From NCBI GenBank assembly GCA_927910885.1, contig CAKMOD010000093.1, positions 1-24,138 on the forward strand: 24,138 bases of DNA, read 5' to 3'. Below, in pieces: positions 1 to 8,413 of the stretch. The notes beneath the pieces are model-generated. The model was not told where the DNA came from, ran no database searches, and saw only the letters and a program-made list of their open reading frames with translations. How positions within the stretch are numbered: the first letter of the stretch is position 1; every line of letters begins with the position of its first letter. The stretch is from an uncultured Prevotella sp. (lineage in GTDB: Bacteria > Bacteroidota > Bacteroidia > Bacteroidales > Bacteroidaceae). A program made the position numbers and the translations under genes.

Positions 1-186
1 TACTGCATTTGCTTAAGCTGTTTCCCAATTATAGCGTCCTCTTACCCCACTATTACGTCTTAGTTCACGAGACACTGTACTTGGACTTACATTTTATTGC
101 TTTGGCAATATCTTTTTGTTTCGTTCTATTTTGGAGTAGCACAGAAATTGTGTACCTCTGTCTCCCAAAGATTAATTAATTTTGCA
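1..186 (-). pseudogene. IS30-family transposase N-terminal fragment (left copy, runs off window)
   Basis: On the minus strand this reads as the amino-terminal DNA-binding end of an IS30-family transposase. After a start at 186 there is an early TAA, then a recognisable QRYTIS segment and a helix-turn-helix motif containing KAINVSPSTVSRELRRN. One extra base in a T run breaks the frame within the helix-turn-helix region, and a second TAA follows at the position equivalent to 361-363 of the right copy. The catalytic DDE region is not in the window. It cannot encode a functional transposase as it stands. IS30 assignment rests on the SPSTVSRELRRN signature known for the family. Confidence 0.75.
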
Positions 187-375
187 TTGCTATGTACAAA
201 CAATTAACCTCGGAACAAAGGTACACAAATTTCTGTGCTACTCCAAAATAGAACGAAACAAAAAGATATTGCCAAAGCAATAAATGTAAGTCCAAGTACA
301 GTGTCTCGTGAACTAAGACGTAATAGTGGGGTAAGAGGACGCTATAATTGGGAAACAGCTTAAGCAAATGCAGTA
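1..375. repeat. Large quasi-palindrome: inverted copies of an IS30 5' end
   Basis: Bases 1-157 are the reverse complement of 219-375 apart from two single-base homopolymer differences: the right arm has one extra A near 226-229, and the left arm has one extra T in the run near 95-99. Between the arms (158-218) the two sides remain recognisably related but diverged, and the two putative start codons (minus strand 186-184, plus strand 192-194) are only 5 bp apart. Both arms carry the same in-frame TAA where a glutamine codon is expected, so the copying happened after that mutation. The left arm reaches the window edge and may continue beyond it. Seen directly; the cause (template-switch duplication or foldback assembly artefact) is not resolved. 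Confidence 0.9.
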
Positions 376-543
376 CAAACAAAGCGCAGAAAGCCGGGCA
401 ATAGAGCGCAGTACAAGTATGCTGTTTATGAGAAAACTCAAAAAGGGGAAAATGCCAAGTATGCAAAGAAAATTAACATGAGACTAAGAAAGAAATTAGA
501 TTTTAAAACACCACATGAGTGCTTTTACGAACAAATTAAGTAA
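192..543 (+). pseudogene. IS30-family transposase remnant (right copy, internally deleted)
   Basis: Starts MYKQLTSEQRYT, the usual IS30-type amino terminus, then needs a one-base frame change at the AAA around 227-229 to continue as the helix-turn-helix with SPSTVSRELRRN. An in-frame TAA at 361-363 replaces a probable CAA. The frame then runs to 543 and ends with LDFKTPHECFYEQIK, which resembles the extreme carboxyl end of IS30 transposases (normally KTPxEVF). A typical member is about 300-380 residues, whereas only about 115 codons remain here, so the central DDE catalytic core has been deleted. No terminal inverted repeats were recognised. It is a dead insertion-sequence scar just upstream of the T6SS promoter. 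Confidence 0.8.
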
Positions 544-611
544 ATTTGCACTTGCTTGTTGAATTCACGTATCAATTAAATACTTATAAAATATTAAAAA
601 CAGAAAAAAAG

Positions 612-644
612 TTGCCCATATCTATTAAAAATAATATATATTTG
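612..644 (+). promoter_or_regulatory. Probable Bacteroidota-type promoter of the T6SS operon
   Basis: TATATTTG at 637-644 fits the Bacteroidota -7 element TAnnTTTG. A TTG at 612-614 could be the -33 element, with a 22-bp gap, slightly longer than the usual 19-21. It lies 19 bp upstream of the tssE start, in an AT-rich tract between the IS30 scar and the gene. The -7 box is convincing; the -33 box is weak. Confidence 0.6.
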
Positions 645-663
645 CACAATATTTTGGTGTGAA

Positions 664-1086
664 ATGAACTATCTAAAACTGCCTTTGGATTTATCAGGGG
701 CTTTAAATGGACAAATTCAGCGATGTTCCTATGAGGAGTCAATTGCCCAGCATCTTATGATGTTGGTGGTTTCTCGTCATGGTGAAGTGGAAGGAAGAGA
801 GGATTACGGTTCGATTATATGGGACTTGGAGTTCAATCAAGTTTTGAAAAACGAAGACTGGGAAGATAAGGTCAGACAGTCACTTGAAGCCACTATAATT
901 AAGTATGAACCTCGTCTAAAAGATGTCCATGTAAGAGTGGAACTTACTGAGGTTGAGGAAGATGTCAAAGATAAGTTTCCTAATGCCCGAAAGCGTGTAC
1001 GCTTGTGGGTAAGTGGTCTTATTGTCAGAAATGATCAGCAATTCAACTTCAATACACATCTTTATATAAGTCCAATATCACAGTAA
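664..1086 (+). CDS. tssE: T6SS baseplate protein TssE (gp25-like)
   Basis: 140 residues, a normal length for the gp25/TssE family. TssE is part of the cytoplasmic T6SS baseplate and, like phage T4 gp25, helps start sheath polymerisation. Seen here: an N-terminal segment with SYEESIAQHLMMLVVSRHGE, a glycine-rich stretch followed by DYGSIIWDLEF (gp25 proteins typically have an 'R..YGs.l..l.f' segment here), and a C-terminal beta-rich part. It is the first gene after the promoter and no Shine-Dalgarno sequence is visible, which is usual in Bacteroidota. The start at 664 is the first ATG after the -7 box. The assignment is strengthened by the tssF, tssH, tssG, tssN and tssK genes that follow. In many related loci tssB/C/D lie close by; here the upstream DNA is an IS30 scar instead. 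Confidence 0.8.
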   Translation: MNYLKLPLDLSGALNGQIQRCSYEESIAQHLMMLVVSRHGEVEGREDYGSIIWDLEFNQVLKNEDWEDKVRQSLEATIIKYEPRLKDVHVRVELTEVEEDVKDKFPNARKRVRLWVSGLIVRNDQQFNFNTHLYISPISQ

Positions 1087-1119
1087 GCTTGGCAGATAGA
1101 AAGGAAAGTAAACTATAAG

Positions 1120-2288
1120 ATGGGACGATTCAACATACTGAGCGATTTAACATTTTTGTTACTTTTCTTCTGTTGCATATCGTGTGACAGCAAAAGAGCA
1201 ATGGGTAATATGAAAAACGATTCACTTTTCGTTTGGCAGCCCGCTTTAACGGCTCCAAAGTATTATCCCGTACAAGCCCAGTAAGCACGCGTTATGGTAG
1301 GTAAAGATATGAATATCTCTATGGGTAAAACCTTCGTAGGCTATGGTGTTGGCAACGGAGTTAGTTTGATAGACTTTGATGTAGCCTTTGGTGGACTTGA
1401 AATTCCTACGGGCTTAGACATACTATGGTTGTCTTTTGCAGAGAAGAAGTTCTATCATTTTAAGCAGAGTTTCTCCAAGAAGATTCAAGAGAAGACATTG
1501 AAACTCTTTCAAAGGGGAAGCATGATGACGATGGGCGTTATAATTGTTTTGCGGTTACCTTACTGCCTGGAGGCAGAATATGGTTGTCTCTTACAGGGAT
1601 CTATATTAATTCGATAGTATGTGATAGCCTGCAGGGAGAAGAGGTGAAGATGTCTTTAAAGGACTTTGACGAGATTTATGATGAAATCTATTATAGTTTA
1701 GATAGTGCTTGTGCAAGAGGTCTGTCAGACTTTGATGGTGCCACTGAGAATCTGAAGGTAAATGGTATTCCTTTAGGTTTGTGGGATAAATACGCAAAGC
1801 GTTATCCATACGAGATAAAAATCACTTTCGAGGATAAGAGAGCGATTATCACAGCAGAAAGTCCACGCTCAATGGAGTTTGGAGTAAGGATAATCTGCTA
1901 TTTCCCTACAGGCGAAGAATATGACCTAAAAGCTACGAAAGGGATTAAAGACATGGCAGCTCTAAAGAAGATGCATTTGTCATGGTATGTGGACGATATT
2001 GATTACACTGGAGAGTTTTTCTTCGATGAGAACGAGATCCTTAAAGTATATCCTGAAGTCTTTGGACCGACAGGGCAGATGAAACCTAGTGTACTGAATA
2101 TAGAAGTAAGTAAATATAACAACCGATTCAAGATAAGTCTTGTGTCTGGAGAGAAAAGCTATCAGCTGAAGGATACAAAGATACATGTGTTCAGTAAGAG
2201 ACAAGATGAGGAGGATAGTAGCTCGCAGGTTCTGTATAACAATCATCGCGAGATACATTCTAAGAATATTCGGTTTATAGGTGAGTAG
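1120..2288 (+). pseudogene. DUF2931-like lipoprotein gene, broken by a nonsense codon and a frameshift
   Basis: Reading from 1120 gives a lipoprotein-type signal (hydrophobic LTFLLLFFCC followed by ISC, with Cys22 as the likely lipidation site) and then WQPALTAPKYYP, a segment I associate with DUF2931 proteins of Bacteroidota. A TAA at 1282-1284 stops this. The same frame reopens and runs through LDILWLSFAEKKFYHF, again DUF2931-like. At the GGGG run 1515-1518 one missing base moves the coding sense to the next frame, which continues CFAVTLLPGGRIWLSLTG and runs to 2288 with GIPLGLWDKYAKRYPYEI. Restoring one G and the stop gives a single protein of about 389 residues. It sits inside the T6SS operon between tssE and tssF. 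DUF2931 has no established function; a role as T6SS accessory or immunity lipoprotein is only a guess. The family call is from memory of conserved motifs. Confidence 0.7.
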
Positions 2289-2385
2289 ACACTATGGGAG
2301 AGTATACAAACCATTGATAGTCTTGTTAAAGGACCAAGTAGCTCATAGGAATGAGATACATCATTATTAGATATGAATATAAAAT

Positions 2386-4161
2386 ATGATAGATAAAAGG
2401 CAACAGAGTATAAAAGAACGTCTTAGGAGATTTGCAATGGATTTGTGGAATATCACAGATTTGCGGCAGATGGATCCTGTTATTGATTTAATTCTTGACG
2501 TAATAGCCTATAATAGTAGTAGACTTCATCAGAATATCTCAGATTCTGATTCAAGTGTTCTGCATCGTTTGGCATGTTTGTTAGTGCCTCAACAGTGGTC
2601 ACTTCCAATGCCTTCTCATGCTTTGTTGAGTGTGGAACCTAAGGATGACGAATCACGTTTACTTACGCCACAGGATCGTTTTTACACGAGGAAGATGATG
2701 TTTGAGAAGGGATGGGTAGACCTTGATTTCTCTCCTCTCAGTAATTATCCTTTGGTAAATGCTAAGATAAAGGGGCTATCTTACGATAGTCGGGTCATGT
2801 ATTCTTATGAGGGTAGTCTGCAAGAAACAGAACTTTCAAACGTAGTAGTGCCGTCAGAAGATGGTGTTGTTTGGATAGGGCTGGAAATGACAAAGAGTCT
2901 ACTTCGCTCAACGCATAATCTTGTGTTATGTGTACTATTAGAGGACAATAACCTCACTCCATTCCTAAGAGATGTGCAGGTCTATGATGGAGTAGGAGAG
3001 AGATTAGACGTTTCGGTTCCACAGTTCCCACTTGAACATAGTGAGAAATATCACTATTTCGATGAAATTAGTGACTACTATGCAAATAACTTTATTCAGA
3101 TAAGCCTGGATTCAAAAGCTCTCTCATCTAACCCTTTCAGTACCTATCCTTCAGAATGGGAAGTATCTGATGAAGATGGTGATGAAGGTAGTAAGCTGGT
3201 ATGGTTAAAGCTAAAGTTCCCTGTGATGTTTAATCATGTGGATTTAGGGAAGATACGTTTTCTACTCAATACTTATCCTGTTGTCAATCGCACTTTGATA
3301 ACAGTACAACATAATTTTGCACGAAAAGGAAACATCGTAGCCCTCCCTTGTAAAGAGAATCGTTTTCTCCTGAATGTAGAATCTTTCCATGACGATGCTA
3401 ATCATCAGTATGTGGATATTGCGCATAATTATAGCGAGTCCTCTATAGGAACTTACAGTCTTTACTTTGGAAACATAGAAAGATTTGACTCAGACAATGC
3501 TCGCATATTGATTAACAAACTAATTCAGTTAATCCATGAAGACGGAAGTGCTTTTGAGAGTATGGAGATAGATACGCTCACGGATCAGCTGAATAATCTC
3601 TATGATAATATAGAGAACATAGAAAAGAGCATTTTTGACTTTACTCAATCCAAGAGTATTCCTCGAGCTTTCTTGTTCACACATCCTTACAAGAAGACGT
3701 CAGAGGTTGAGGTGAGTTATTGGACTACTGATGCAGAGGTCGCTAATGGTCTGGATAGTCGTACAGTAGTTTATCAATCTGATAACGATAAATTCTCAAC
3801 CAGTGGATTGTTTTTCCAAACAACGACAAAGCAAGGTAATGCCCATGAATCAGAGCGTGATTTAATTAATCGTCTGCGTTATGGTTTGCTATCAAAGGAT
3901 CGCATTGTTACGCGAGAAGATATAAAGAGTTTTGTATTTTTCCGTTTGGGAAAGCAGGTTAAGTCCGTAGATATAAGAGATGGTATCGCTATCTCGAGCG
4001 ACGTACGACGCGGCATTATCCGTACAACAGAAGTGAGAATTGAACTTTCACGGACAAGTAAAGAAGAGGGTGTTGATTTGCCCGCAATGACAAGGTTCTT
4101 AGAAGATGAACTTTCAAAGCGTTCAATCAATAATACTCCTTACAAGATATTTTTCGTATGA
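2386..4161 (+). CDS. tssF: T6SS baseplate protein TssF
   Basis: 591 residues, close to the roughly 600 usual for TssF. TssF forms the baseplate wedge with TssG and TssE and is the counterpart of phage gp6-type wedge proteins. Evidence seen: an N-terminal helical region with DPVIDLILDVIAYNSSRLHQ followed by LVPQQWSLPMPSHALL, which matches the 'P.P.hall' segment at the start of the TssF beta domains. A long beta-rich middle follows, and a C-terminal RLRYGLLSKDRIVTREDI segment of the kind also seen in gp6/J-type wedge proteins. The start at 2386 lacks a Shine-Dalgarno sequence. The stop overlaps the tssH start by 4 bp, suggesting translational coupling. The 97-bp gap on its 5' side follows the broken DUF2931 gene. 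Confidence 0.85.
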   Translation: MIDKRQQSIKERLRRFAMDLWNITDLRQMDPVIDLILDVIAYNSSRLHQNISDSDSSVLHRLACLLVPQQWSLPMPSHALLSVEPKDDESRLLTPQDRFYTRKMMFEKGWVDLDFSPLSNYPLVNAKIKGLSYDSRVMYSYEGSLQETELSNVVVPSEDGVVWIGLEMTKSLLRSTHNLVLCVLLEDNNLTPFLRDVQVYDGVGERLDVSVPQFPLEHSEKYHYFDEISDYYANNFIQISLDSKALSSNPFSTYPSEWEVSDEDGDEGSKLVWLKLKFPVMFNHVDLGKIRFLLNTYPVVNRTLITVQHNFARKGNIVALPCKENRFLLNVESFHDDANHQYVDIAHNYSESSIGTYSLYFGNIERFDSDNARILINKLIQLIHEDGSAFESMEIDTLTDQLNNLYDNIENIEKSIFDFTQSKSIPRAFLFTHPYKKTSEVEVSYWTTDAEVANGLDSRTVVYQSDNDKFSTSGLFFQTTTKQGNAHESERDLINRLRYGLLSKDRIVTREDIKSFVFFRLGKQVKSVDIRDGIAISSDVRRGIIRTTEVRIELSRTSKEEGVDLPAMTRFLEDELSKRSINNTPYKIFFV

Positions 4162-6599
4162 ATACACAAAATTACAGCAATAGCCTCATAGCCGCCATTA
4201 AGTTGGCAAAGGCAATGGCACATCAGGACAAACACTTGTCGTTCGGCGTAGCTCATCTTGTTATAGCTATGCTGACAGAGCAGACAGGTTTGCGTGAAAT
4301 CCTGAACTCAATGCAAAAGGAAGTAGCATATATTAGCGATTGGTTTGAGACTTATCGTGAGATGTATGTTGGTGTTGAGCACGATGGTGGTGAGATAATC
4401 TCCGACCACGAGGTAGAAACGGTGCTTGACGAGGCTGAACGCTCAAAAATTAAGCTTGGTACAGACTCTGTAGACGCCTTGTGTGTGTTCTCAGCAATTG
4501 TCAGAGATGGAGTGGTTTACTCTCATCAACAGATAGAATCAATCGGTGTGACAGAAGATGAGATAATGGAATATTTTGAGGCTTCTACATCGCCTCTATC
4601 TCCAGTGGCAGAGATGGATATGGGTAGTTCTATCCAGTATGTTTCTGATCTTCGCCGAGCAGAACTCTTAGAAGAAGGTAAGTCTATTATTGGTCGTAGC
4701 AAGGAAATACGTCTGATATTGGAAACGTTGGAACGTTCTGAACGACAGGGTATCCTGCTTGTAGGTGCACCAGGTGTTGGTAAGACGGGTATCATTAGAG
4801 CACTTGCCCACGAAATGGAAATCAACCAGGATGAGATAATCAACCAAACATCGTTAGTAGGGCTGAATACATCAAAGATTCTTGCACAATCAGGCAATGA
4901 AACTGAGATTACCCAAAAACTTACGGGACTTTTGCAGAAGATGAATCAAGCAAAGAGTCGTGGTGTGCTTGTTATTGACGACTTGCAGTTGTTACTCGAA
5001 AGTGGTAATCCAACGGCTGCTACCTATATCCTCAACAACCTTGATGCACAAATTTGCGATGGTGCAGTCACATTGCTGATGGTTCTCTCTATGGATGCTT
5101 TCCGTAAGCACATTGAAAAGCATTCCATTGCAAATAGACTGAATATTATTAATGTAGAGGAACTTGAACCGAATATTCTTCGCAGTGCATTATTAAAACA
5201 TAGAACAATTCTGCAGGCTTACTATAGTCTGCCAATGACAGAGGAGTCGTTTATTAGTGCATATAATCTTTCTAATAGATACTATAAGGAGAAGAGCCAA
5301 CCAGCCTCTACTTTAGACCTTATCGACAGCACGGCAGCTTCAGTAAGACTGAGCAATAAGAATGCTGCAGGTATTGTAGAGCAGCTTGTGGAGCAGTATG
5401 AGAAGTACAAGGCAATGCCGGTAGAGGATGTGAGCGATTTCGACTTACATCTACTCTATCACACAATCTTTAATAAGGTGAGTGTTGTTCTGACTTCAAA
5501 GATAGAAGACGATTTCGTACTGACGGATGATGATTCTACACAGGAGAAATTAGATAAGCTTGGCAAGATGTTGAGCGAACTCTCTGCTCTTTCACAGAAA
5601 GGTATCGAGAAGGTTACCTCATTAGAAATAGAATCAGTTGTGGCAGATGATACCGGTATTCCTATCGGAAAGATTCAGGCACAGGAGAAAGACCGACTCT
5701 TGGGTATCGAAACCAAGTTGCATGAAAGAGTAAAGGGACAGGATAAGGCTATTCGTACCCTTTCAGATGCAATCATCGAGTCACGAAGTGGACTAAGCGA
5801 CCCAAAGAAGCCTATCGGTTCATTCTTCTTCCTCGGTCCAACTGGTACGGGTAAGACAGAGTTGACAAAATCGTTGGCCGACCTTCTCTTTGATGATGAT
5901 ACGGCAATGATACGTTTCGATATGTCTGAGTTTAAGGAAGAACATTCAGCAGCCCTATTGTATGGTGCTCCTCCAGGATATGTAGGCTATGAAGAGGGTG
6001 GTTTGCTTGTGACAAAAATCCGTCAGAAGCCTTATTCTGTCGTGCTCTTTGATGAGATTGAGAAAGCACATAGTAGTGTTTATGATATCTTCCTGCAGAT
6101 TATGGATGAGGGTAAGGTGCATGATAAATTAGGACGTGAAGGTGACTTCTCCAACTCTATCATCATCTTTACTTCTAACATTGGTAGTCAGTGGATTGCT
6201 GAACAGATTCAGCAGGGACATCAGCCAACCTCTAATGAACTGATTGAAGTTATGTCGAAGTACTTCCGTCCTGAGTTCCTTGGTCGTTTGACAGAGGTTG
6301 TACCTTTCTCACCTATTACCGAGGCGGTTGCTCAGCAGATTTTCCTTCTCCAATTCTCACGCCTGCAGAAGCAGTTGTTGGAACAGAAGGATATTCAGTT
6401 GGATTTAGCACCGGAGACAATAGCCTATCTTACTTCCAAGGGCTTCTCGCCACAGTATGGTGCGCGTCCTATTGCTGGTGTAGTAAGAACTTATCTGAAG
6501 AAGACTATTTCCAAACTGATTGTCTCAGAGACTATCAAGCCTGGCGACCACATAATAGCAACCTATAAAGATGGTAATTTGCAATGGAATCACGCATAA
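4158..6599 (+). CDS. tssH: T6SS AAA+ sheath-recycling ATPase TssH (ClpV-type)
   Basis: 813 residues with Clp/Hsp100 architecture: an N-terminal Clp-N-like domain (about 1-140), a first AAA+ domain with Walker A GAPGVGKT (203-210), and a second AAA+ domain with Walker A GPTGTGKT (560-567), Walker B VVLFDEIEKAH (628-638), pore loop GYVGYEEGG and sensor region TSNIGS. A Clp-D2-small-like C-terminus follows. The protein unfolds contracted TssB/C sheath so that it can be reused. It is shorter than typical ClpV (about 850-900), apparently in the region between the two ATPase domains. In the first domain Walker B reads VLVIDDLQLLL, with Asp275 where Glu is normal, and the arginine-finger region has a single Arg (IANRLNI). 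The ClpV role rather than housekeeping ClpB is inferred from the T6SS context. It overlaps tssF by 4 bp and tssG by 16 bp. Confidence 0.93.
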   Translation: MNTQNYSNSLIAAIKLAKAMAHQDKHLSFGVAHLVIAMLTEQTGLREILNSMQKEVAYISDWFETYREMYVGVEHDGGEIISDHEVETVLDEAERSKIKLGTDSVDALCVFSAIVRDGVVYSHQQIESIGVTEDEIMEYFEASTSPLSPVAEMDMGSSIQYVSDLRRAELLEEGKSIIGRSKEIRLILETLERSERQGILLVGAPGVGKTGIIRALAHEMEINQDEIINQTSLVGLNTSKILAQSGNETEITQKLTGLLQKMNQAKSRGVLVIDDLQLLLESGNPTAATYILNNLDAQICDGAVTLLMVLSMDAFRKHIEKHSIANRLNIINVEELEPNILRSALLKHRTILQAYYSLPMTEESFISAYNLSNRYYKEKSQPASTLDLIDSTAASVRLSNKNAAGIVEQLVEQYEKYKAMPVEDVSDFDLHLLYHTIFNKVSVVLTSKIEDDFVLTDDDSTQEKLDKLGKMLSELSALSQKGIEKVTSLEIESVVADDTGIPIGKIQAQEKDRLLGIETKLHERVKGQDKAIRTLSDAIIESRSGLSDPKKPIGSFFFLGPTGTGKTELTKSLADLLFDDDTAMIRFDMSEFKEEHSAALLYGAPPGYVGYEEGGLLVTKIRQKPYSVVLFDEIEKAHSSVYDIFLQIMDEGKVHDKLGREGDFSNSIIIFTSNIGSQWIAEQIQQGHQPTSNELIEVMSKYFRPEFLGRLTEVVPFSPITEAVAQQIFLLQFSRLQKQLLEQKDIQLDLAPETIAYLTSKGFSPQYGARPIAGVVRTYLKKTISKLIVSETIKPGDHIIATYKDGNLQWNHA

Positions 6600-7519
6600 T
6601 AACTTCTAACAGAGAATTAGAAGGATTCAGTAATAGTGATGCACGTCATCTTATTGCGGAAGTCTTCTATGCTGAATTGCAGTTTATTACTGGGGAGGAT
6701 TTGCTTGATAAGACCGTTGTTGTGACTCACGGAATGAATAGCCGTGTGAACTCTCAGGATATTATCGAATTGCAGAAAGAGGAAGTCTATAAGGACGGAC
6801 AATTAAGAGATCGACTGATACTTAACCTTGCAAGAAATGGTTTTTATCATCAGTTGCCAGAGTTCATGTTCCACCCAATCTCTCTTAGTTCGCCAGGAAT
6901 GAGCAACAAGGAGGTGGTTGAAGCGATTCGAGAGAATAGAAAGAAGGCAGAGAAGGCGATACACTTTTTCTCTCCGTTCGACACAATGATGTTCCATGAT
7001 AGTGTACGTATCTTTGAACGACAGTTGTCCTTGTTTGAAAATCCGTCAGAGAATGTTATCGTCAAGAATGTTACCAGTCTTTTCTTCTCAAAGACAGCTC
7101 CTCTAACTGTTGACGAACGATACAAGATGTTCCTGTATCTTCTCAAGGTAGAGCAATATAAGGAGAACCTTTCAGCATTGGAAGAATTACTTTTAATCGT
7201 CTGTGGTATTGATGCTAAGATACGATACGTCTATCATTATGAGGAAGATCTTCCTTACGTTAGTTTAGGTGATTGTATGTTAGGTGTTGACTCTGGACTT
7301 GATGGACAATTACTATGTGAACTGGATGATGTTGAAGTAAAACTCTGTTTTCATGATACGATAAAGGAAAGTGTTTTGAAGAAGCAGATGGAGACAGTCA
7401 AGTATGTGCTGTCATTCTTTCTCCTTTCGTCCAGAGATATAAAGATAATATATACTGTCACGACAAATACAGAACTCGTCTTAGGACAGAATTATTTAGG
7501 TTATGATACGAATTTATAA
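6584..7519 (+). CDS. tssG: T6SS baseplate protein TssG
   Basis: 311 residues. TssG forms the core of the baseplate wedge with TssF. The protein contains LARNGFYHQLPEFMFHPI near residue 90, a segment conserved in Bacteroidota TssG, and it ends LGQNYLGYDTNL, reminiscent of the TssG carboxyl end (LG..t.LG). No membrane segments or signal peptide are apparent, consistent with a cytoplasmic baseplate part. The gene overlaps tssH by 16 bp and is followed 9 bp later by tssN, so it is within one transcript. The assignment is from motif memory plus its position; TssG proteins diverge strongly between phyla. Confidence 0.75.
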   Translation: MESRIITSNRELEGFSNSDARHLIAEVFYAELQFITGEDLLDKTVVVTHGMNSRVNSQDIIELQKEEVYKDGQLRDRLILNLARNGFYHQLPEFMFHPISLSSPGMSNKEVVEAIRENRKKAEKAIHFFSPFDTMMFHDSVRIFERQLSLFENPSENVIVKNVTSLFFSKTAPLTVDERYKMFLYLLKVEQYKENLSALEELLLIVCGIDAKIRYVYHYEEDLPYVSLGDCMLGVDSGLDGQLLCELDDVEVKLCFHDTIKESVLKKQMETVKYVLSFFLLSSRDIKIIYTVTTNTELVLGQNYLGYDTNL

Positions 7520-7528
7520 GAAGAAATA

Positions 7529-8413
7529 ATGAAACCTTTAATATTTTTCTTTTTGAAATACTTATTGGCTCCGCTTCTTGCAATGGTCATGGTGTTCGTT
7601 ATGGGAGCACTGAAGTCTATTCGACAGCAGCTGAGCATGAAGAGGATTATTGTCTTTGCCCTTTTGGCAGGACTTTTCCTCGGACTCCCTTCTCTCTTCG
7701 GCTATTTGAAGAATGAATATGTATGGGGAGGACTTGTACTGACTGTTACTTCTTATCTCATTCTTGGATTTTTCTATCTGTGGGCATTGCGCGTGTTCAT
7801 TAGTAAGAAGAACGATGATATGTCTATTGAGCTTCTGGTAACAGTACTCTCTGGTATTATCGGAATGTGGATTTACTATCTTGTATTCAACTGGGTTAGT
7901 GGAGGATTGGAATATACACCTTGGGCAATGACAGCTGTCTGCTGGTTTATGATTCCTTACTTCGTCTTCCGTAGCTTCAAGTATTTCCGAAATATACAGC
8001 CAGCTATCTATGACTTGTGGAGAATCAATCATAGTGGATTTAATCGTAATTATTGGGACAACCTCGATACTTTCAAGGCATTAACTGTCAAGGTAAAACT
8101 TAAGAGGAAGGTTGGTGATTTCGACTATACTACTCTTTCTGTTCGTTTGGCTGAGGGTATCGCTTTGGGTGACTGGTTTGACTGGCTTGTTGAAGACCAA
8201 AATCGTCGTTTCCCACAGGCACAGATTGAAATCAATATGGAGGGTGCTGAAAGTGGTTGGATATTCTATACGAGTCGATGGTTCCGTTATCCGCTATTTA
8301 TTCGAATGTTGGACCCACGCTGCACAGCCTCTGAAAACAAAATAAAGAAGAATCAAGTTATCTATATAAAACGAGTAAAAAGTATAAACCAGATACAACA
8401 TGAAGAAGATTGA
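7529..8413 (+). CDS. tssN: T6SS inner-membrane protein TssN (Bacteroidota-specific)
   Basis: 294 residues. Five hydrophobic helices are visible at about residues 5-27, 37-60, 67-91, 98-123 and 130-149. A soluble C-terminal half of about 145 residues rich in charged and aromatic residues follows, containing YDLWRINHSGFNRNYW. This layout matches TssN, a subunit unique to the Bacteroidota T6SS membrane complex (TssN, Q, O, P, R), which replaces the TssJLM complex of Pseudomonadota. TssN is reported to connect the membrane complex to the baseplate, presumably through the cytoplasmic C-terminal domain seen here. It follows tssG by 9 bp and overlaps tssK by 14 bp. Confidence 0.82.
   Translation: MKPLIFFFLKYLLAPLLAMVMVFVMGALKSIRQQLSMKRIIVFALLAGLFLGLPSLFGYLKNEYVWGGLVLTVTSYLILGFFYLWALRVFISKKNDDMSIELLVTVLSGIIGMWIYYLVFNWVSGGLEYTPWAMTAVCWFMIPYFVFRSFKYFRNIQPAIYDLWRINHSGFNRNYWDNLDTFKALTVKVKLKRKVGDFDYTTLSVRLAEGIALGDWFDWLVEDQNRRFPQAQIEINMEGAESGWIFYTSRWFRYPLFIRMLDPRCTASENKIKKNQVIYIKRVKSINQIQHEED

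Noticed and set aside
1500..1530. Programmed -1 frameshift in the DUF2931 gene
   Set aside because: The A/G run is not in the phase of a slippery heptamer, and a separate in-frame stop at 1282 already breaks the gene.
4158..6599. Housekeeping ClpB disaggregase instead of TssH
   Set aside because: The gene overlaps tssF and tssG, is shorter than ClpB and has an atypical first ATPase domain; T6SS context favours TssH.
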